Below are positions 41,833 through 64,000 of a stretch of DNA of 64,000 nt, one piece after another. The stretch is from Anodontia alba. Taxonomy: Eukaryota > Mollusca > Bivalvia > Lucinida > Lucinidae. Below the pieces are notes generated by a model that did not search any database, was not told the DNA's origin, and saw only the letters and a list, made by a program, of their open reading frames with translations. The translations under genes were made by a program, and so were the position numbers. Position 1 is the stretch's first letter; each line of letters opens with the position of its first letter. The stretch spans positions 86,072,308-86,136,307 of the forward strand of contig OZ024828.1 of the NCBI GenBank assembly GCA_964016985.1. The letters run 5' to 3'.

Positions 41833-42135
41833 AAATATGTCTGCCCCTCACATCCTTGCAAGCTTCTTTTTCTTGCATATTTTTCATTTCTGAGAGTGGA
41901 TTTTTAATAATACGACACAGTACAAGACGTCCTTCATTGTATTGCGACGCTATAGTGTCCAGATAAAACAAAACTTGAGATTATAAATGATAAATATGAA
42001 GTTATCTCCTAACATTTAAGATGAAACATACTAGCTTACGGTACTTATGGTATTTACAAGTCTTGCAGATGGAATGTAGAAACACAACTTACAGAATAAA
42101 ACAACACCTTTATTGGTGTTACATCAAACCCAGGC

Positions 42136-42357
42136 TACCGTATTTACCATATATATTCGGACAGACAGGCCTGAGCAAACAGTATAGACCCAGATGAGAC
42201 GCAGCAGAACGCGGCGTCTCATCTGGGTCTACTCTGTTTGCCACTCATCCAGCAATTTGTAGACACAACATGGGGTAGTGAATTGTACTGGTTCAAATTT
42301 TAGAGCATATATGGTAAGGAGTTGAGGTGTCCGAATACTTAGGGTAAATACGGTATA
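42136..42357. mobile_element. Family D MITE, well kept
   Basis: TACCGTATTTACCATATATA ... GGGTAAATACGGTATA; core AACAGTATAGACCCAGATGA / TCATCTGGGTCTACTCTGTT; GCGGCG centre. Confidence 0.75.
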
Positions 42358-42524
42358 TACATGTACAAGTGACATCATTAAAGTCGTATATTTTAGGAAT
42401 AAATTTCATTTTCCAGGTGTTTTTTTTGAAGTATGAACAATTTTGGATCCCATGCAAAGTACATGGACCCTAAAGCGATTAATGTATTCTTTGCAAGCGA
42501 CCCAGTGTTATTCACAATAGACAT

Positions 42525-42850
42525 CAGAATTAAAGCACTGGTGGGTCGATTGTCCCAGAGTGAAGGCTGGAAAAATGATCCTGAAACTGGACTTAGCTGT
42601 TTCGTTTAACCCTTAAATTCACGTACTTTGTGAACAATGTAGACCCTGATAAGATACCGCGTCTGCGTCGTCTGATCTGGGTCTACACTGTTTGCCAATG
42701 TTTTGGGACGCTAGGCTTATGTAGGTTATCCAATTCATTATTGAAAAAACTTTTCCGGTACTTGTGGGTCCTTTATTTTCATTGCGCTCTATTTTTAATT
42801 TGCGCGGGGTTTACCTTTATTCAAAAGTCACGTGGACATCAGCAGTATAA
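42525..42850. mobile_element. Family C MITE (CTGGTGGGTCGAT)
   Basis: AAAGCACTGGTGGGTCGATT, TTTCGTTTAACCCTTAAATTC, then core GACCCTGATAAGATACCGCG / GATCTGGGTCTACACTGTTT, and GTCACGTGGACATCAGCA. Others: 21360-21660, 38800-39000, 45125-45430, 46590-46925, 50325-50710. Confidence 0.6.
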
Positions 42851-43179
42851 GTGATTTTGTATATATAACTTTAGGTAGATTTCTTATATTAATTTTAAAT
42901 TCTTTTCTTTTCATAATTTGACTATTAACCCGGTATGAGATTTAAAAATAAAATCTGTATTATAAACAACAGAATAGCATCAATAATGTCATAACGTTGC
43001 CAACATCCAATTATATGGTAGAGTATCATGTTTCATCTGGATCTACATCACAAGTCATGTGTCTTTATACATTAATAGTTTCCAAAATGGCTTTTTGTAT
43101 AAATGCAAAAAGAATGAAAATACATTTAACTATGGTATCACAAAGCAGACAATAATACCATTACTACACGTTTTTTTTT

Positions 43180-43640
43180 TCTATTTTTAGCTCTAACGCC
43201 ATTTTGTTCAGCCAAGCAGAACAATTGTAGCAGTTTTGGAAGAGGGCCACTGGAGGAACACTTCTGAGCAAATATTTTGAAATCGGGCCATTGGCCAAGA
43301 TGTCGTTTGAAGATTTTTCTATTTTTAGCTCTGGAAGCTATTTTGTTCAATGGAGCGGAATCATTGCTGCCATCTTGGATTTCCGATCGACGCGATTTTA
43401 GCTCGTTTCATCCAACAGTCATCCTGTAGCTACAGAGCAAGTTTCGGTTTGGAAAGAGATGTCGAAAACTGATTTTCAAGATGGCGACTGTGGCGGCCAT
43501 TTCGGATTTTCGATCGGCTCAGTTTTCGCTATTTTGTTTCTCATAGGCGTCCTTATGCTCCTCATCAAGTTTCAATTCAACTGGATTATAGAGGAGATGT
43601 CCAAAATACGAGTTTCTCAACATTTTCCTCATATAAATGT
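43180..43640. repeat. Imperfect repeats with GCCATTTTGTTC / GATGGCGACTG
   Basis: TTTTTCTATTTTTAGCTCT occurs at 43174 and 43314, each followed by an ATTTTGTTCAA block; AAGATGGCGACTGTGGCGGC at 43479. Related in style to 55750-56880. No exon supported. Confidence 0.45.
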
Positions 43641-43643
43641 ATA

Positions 43644-44345
43644 GGGCCCATTAAAATGCACCGGGAAGCAAAGGAGACTTTGCCGTAAAAAGGTCAAATG
43701 TCAACGTAGGACCATCATTTTAGCGATTTTAGTAGACCTGTCCCCGATGATTTGTGCAAAGTTTAGGCCCCAAGGCTTATTTGGTTCTGGTGAAGAAGAC
43801 TTTCAAAGGGTTTTACCATATATGGGCATGGCGGCCATATTGGTCAATGAACAGGACCTATTTTAGCTATCTTTCATTCCCCTGCCCCAAGGAGGCTCCA
43901 CATGAAATTTGAGCAACATTGGCCCGGCGGCTTCAGAGGAGGTCGTTTGTAATTTACAAATGTAAGGGGCCCATAAAAATGCACCTCGCCCTAAAAAGTC
44001 AAACGTCAATGTACGACCATCATTTTAGCAAGTCTATCCTCGATGATTTGTGCAAAGATTCAGCCCAAAGGCATCCTAGGTTCTGGAGAAGAAGGATTTT
44101 TAAAGTGTTTTTTTTCCATATATATGGGCATGGCGACCATCTTGGTCAACGGACCGTGACCGCTTTTAGCCATCTTTCATTCCCCCAACCTAAGGAGGCT
44201 CCATATGAAATTTGAGCTAAATTGACTGAGCGGCTTCAAAGGAGAAGTCGTTTAAAAATGCAAACGGACGGACGCACGAATGGACGGACGGACAAAGACT
44301 GATCACTATAGCTCATCCTGAGCATAGCTGAGGTGAGCTAAAAAT
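43644..44345. repeat. Two-unit ~321-bp tandem repeat ending in (GGAC)n and GCTGAGGTGAGC
   Basis: AGGGCCCATTAAAATGCAC at 43644 and AGGGGCCCATAAAAATGCAC at 43964; both units contain GACCATCATTTTAGC, GATGATTTGTGCAAAG, CATATATGGGCATGGCG and AAGGAGGCTCCA. Tail GACGGACGGACAAAGACTGA then CATAGCTGAGGTGAGCTAAA, also at 59325-59420. Confidence 0.75.
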
Positions 44346-44770
44346 ATTCGTTAAATATACGACCTTAATACAGAATAAGCAAATACGGAAAATGGAGATT
44401 TCTGAAAACAGATGATTCAGATAAAAATGCCAAAAAGTAAACCCTGTCTTATTATCAATTACCTAGATTTTGTGGCACGGGAAATATTTTCTACTAACCT
44501 TTGTTGCCCATGAGTTTCTCTGATGGGTTCTTCAATCTTATAACTAATGCAAAATGGTACTTCAAGCATATCTCAAAGGAATTTCGAAAACAAACAATGA
44601 CAAATAGTGTATAAAATCCATATGAGACGATTCAATACGAACTACCATCTCATCTAGATCTACACTATTTAGATTGATATCTGTTTTAGTCGGTAGGGCT
44701 GTGGGGGTTTAAGTGTCCATTTAGAGTTCTGGTCAGTCAGCAAAAAGAGTTCTTTTTGAGCTGCAGACTG

Positions 44771-62217
<17,447 letters not shown>

Positions 62218-62615
62218 CTAGATTGTATAAACTACACGTAATAACAGCATAAGCAGTAAAATATTCCATGACACTAAACCATAAGAAGCGATCGCATGTT
62301 TCTCAAGAAATTGTTACGTATGATATAAATATGTTCTGGGATTTCAAAAAATGCTTTCGTAGAATTTAAAACCTGATTTTCTTAGAGGTAGCAACCGCAA
62401 CCGCAACTATAAATAAATTGTTTGCACTATTACTGCTAAGAAGTCATTCATTCTCTCATGACCAACAGACGTATGAGTCATAGGCGAAATAAATTTTTTT
62501 GCACTCAAAGTACTATGATTCACTCAAAGTACAACGCTTACCTATTTTTAATATTGGTGAAGATTTTTCATGCAATTTTCCCCCACATTTTGTTCTTAGG
62601 GCAACCGAAAGAGGC

Positions 62616-62730
62616 CATATCCCCAGCCAGCAAAAAATACCGGGCCAACGTCGGACCAACATCGATACGACGTGCTAACGTTGTATCAATGTCGGCCTGA
62701 CGCCGGCCCACCGTTTTGTGCTGGCTGTGA
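62616..62730. mobile_element. Palindromic MITE, CAGCCAGC family
   Basis: CCAGCCAGCAAAAAATACCG ... GGTTTTGTGCTGGCTG-type ends; inner GGGCCAACGTCGG / GCCGGCCC and ACATCGATA. A related piece at 58237-58325 contains GCCGGGCCAATATAGGACCG. Confidence 0.65.
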
Positions 62731-62787
62731 GCCATAACACATTTTCAGCTTCCTACGTATGGGTGAAACAATGTCCAAGAGAAACAA

Positions 62788-62909
62788 CCCAGTAAGTATT
62801 CTACATAAATCTATAGCGGGCCGTTCTCGGCCCGTCTGCTACCCTGACCTCAGAGACCCTGACGGGCCGATTACGGCCCGCTATAGATTTATGTAGGATG
62901 CTAGCTGGG
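62788..62909. mobile_element. Palindromic MITE, CCCAGYWAGCATTCT family
   Basis: CCCAGTAAGTATTCTACATA ... TATGTAGGATGCTAGCTGGG; CTATAGCGGGCCGTTCTCGG mirrored. Confidence 0.8.
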
Positions 62910-62911
62910 AA

Positions 62912-63251
62912 GTGCAATCGAACTTCAATGGGTCGAACATTTGGGACCATGTAAAATTGTTCGAAATAGGGGTTAATCTCAACGCCGGGTCAGAAGGAAT
63001 AATGGGGATTATTAAGGGTGTCTTTGATGGTCTATTAATTAAAGGTGTGTTTTTCTATGCATTAGAATTACCCAGATAAGACGATTATAATGTATACATA
63101 CACCATACATTTTCAAGATAAAATAAGACAATTTTATCTAAATTAGCCCGAAATATATTTATATCTGGAGTTATGAGAACATTTTCCTAGGGACTCAAGA
63201 ACGAGACGAGTTCGAAATAGCCGTAGTAAACGAGTCATTGAAGTTTTACTG
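62912..63251. mobile_element. CAGTCGAACTTC-family MITE
   Basis: Left GCAATCGAACTTCAATGGG, right GAGTCATTGAAGTTTTACTG then TA. Directly abuts a CCCAG palindrome at 62788-62909. Confidence 0.55.
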
Positions 63252-63414
63252 TACCTAACCTTGGTCCTTTATTAGACTTAACTTCAGTACTGCTTATGAA
63301 GAGTCTCTTGAAAACCAAGACTCTCAAATTCTCCCATATTCTATCTGTAATATGTTCTTTGCTTCCAAAATCAACCTTTATCGTTTTTTTTTTTTTTCAC
63401 TTAACTGCAGTTAA

Positions 63415-63642
63415 CCCTTAAAACACCAAGAAAATCTGCATCTGAAAATGTCGTCTGTTTATGTCGTCTGCTGAATATTCTTGCAAACCTTACAAACCTA
63501 TTTTTGCAAATAGGCAAACAGTGTGAACCCAGATCAGACTGCTCCTTTAGGAGCAGTCTACACTGTTTGCAAAAAATGACCTTTTAAAATCACAAGCAGA
63601 TGACAAGGCAGACGACAATTGTTGTGATTGGCAGTTTAAGGG
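63415..63642. mobile_element. TTAA MITE, family G ends with core hairpin centre
   Basis: TTAA at 63411-63414 and 63643-63646; CCCTTAAAACACCAAG ... TTGGCAGTTTAAGGG; centre GCAAACAGTGTGAACCCAGA / AGTCTACACTGTTTGC. Same family as 40019-40249. Confidence 0.8.
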
Positions 63643-64000
63643 TTAATGTTAAGTGCCGTGTGATTGCGATAGAACGTCTCCCCGTACTTCACCATAGTAC
63701 AGTTTATATTTTTCTTTCCTTTGGGAACATTGGTCCCTTTTAGAATCTTTGAAAATGGAGTTCTACTCAAGGACATGTACACATTAGTGAGCGAAAGCAC
63801 TACTGAATCTTCAGGACTGCTTGTGAAGTGTCTTAGTAAAACCGAGACTTCCGTTTTCCATCCTGTTATGTCTTCTTTGTTTCCAAATGCAACCTTTATA
63901 GCTTTATTTAACTTTCTGTCTTAGGCACAAATATACACACGTACGGACAGGGGCGCAGTCAGAGGATAATTATCATTGCGCAAAGCAAGAAAAATCTGGA

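Overview
The window looks like nuclear DNA of an invertebrate, most likely a bivalve mollusc. That is an inference from spliced genes with short exons and kilobase introns, SEC13-type protein similarity, AT-rich introns and an extreme density of miniature inverted-repeat elements and tRNA-derived SINEs of the kind I associate with bivalves. The species cannot be read from the sequence.

Two genes can be supported, both on the minus strand. (1) SEC13, the WD40 subunit of COPII and of the nuclear-pore Y complex. Eight exons lie between 24024 (start codon) and 1403; they join in frame to 233 residues, and the last ~90 residues lie beyond the left edge. (2) A divergent FET-type (FUS/EWSR1/TAF15-like) RNA-binding protein. 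One RRM is split over three exons (55235-55108, 54685-54553, 49425-49336), followed by a last exon (45090-44771) with a RanBP2-like segment, an RGG/Gly-rich stretch and a Pro-rich end. A further in-phase exon candidate at 62217-62125 resembles the first half of an RRM. The N-terminus is not seen.

Layout: 1-24 kb is SEC13 and its introns, filled with TTAA-flanked hairpin MITEs, SINE fragments, a pogo/Tigger-like element (8725-10145), an hAT-like element (21219-22185) and a Mutator-like element with a tandem-repeat interior (22837-23826). A UPR-type element TGACGTGGC lies ~100 bp upstream of the SEC13 start codon. 24-44.7 kb has no gene I can support: tandem repeats (25, 26 and 32.6-35.1 kb), nested MITEs and low-complexity DNA. 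44.7-64 kb is the FET-like gene. One of its introns holds a 3.3 kb element with ~0.2 kb terminal inverted repeats and decayed Polinton-like reading frames (51020-54322). Other introns carry tandem repeats, repeats rich in GATGGCGGCC, TA microsatellites and more MITEs.

The dominant theme is modular mobile DNA. Several MITE families with unrelated ends carry the same ~65 bp hairpin core (GCAAACAGTGTAGA...), others share a second core (ACTCATTAGAAG...), and many are inserted into one another. All coordinates were derived by eye from the sequence; splice joins were checked for GT/AG and phase but not against transcripts.
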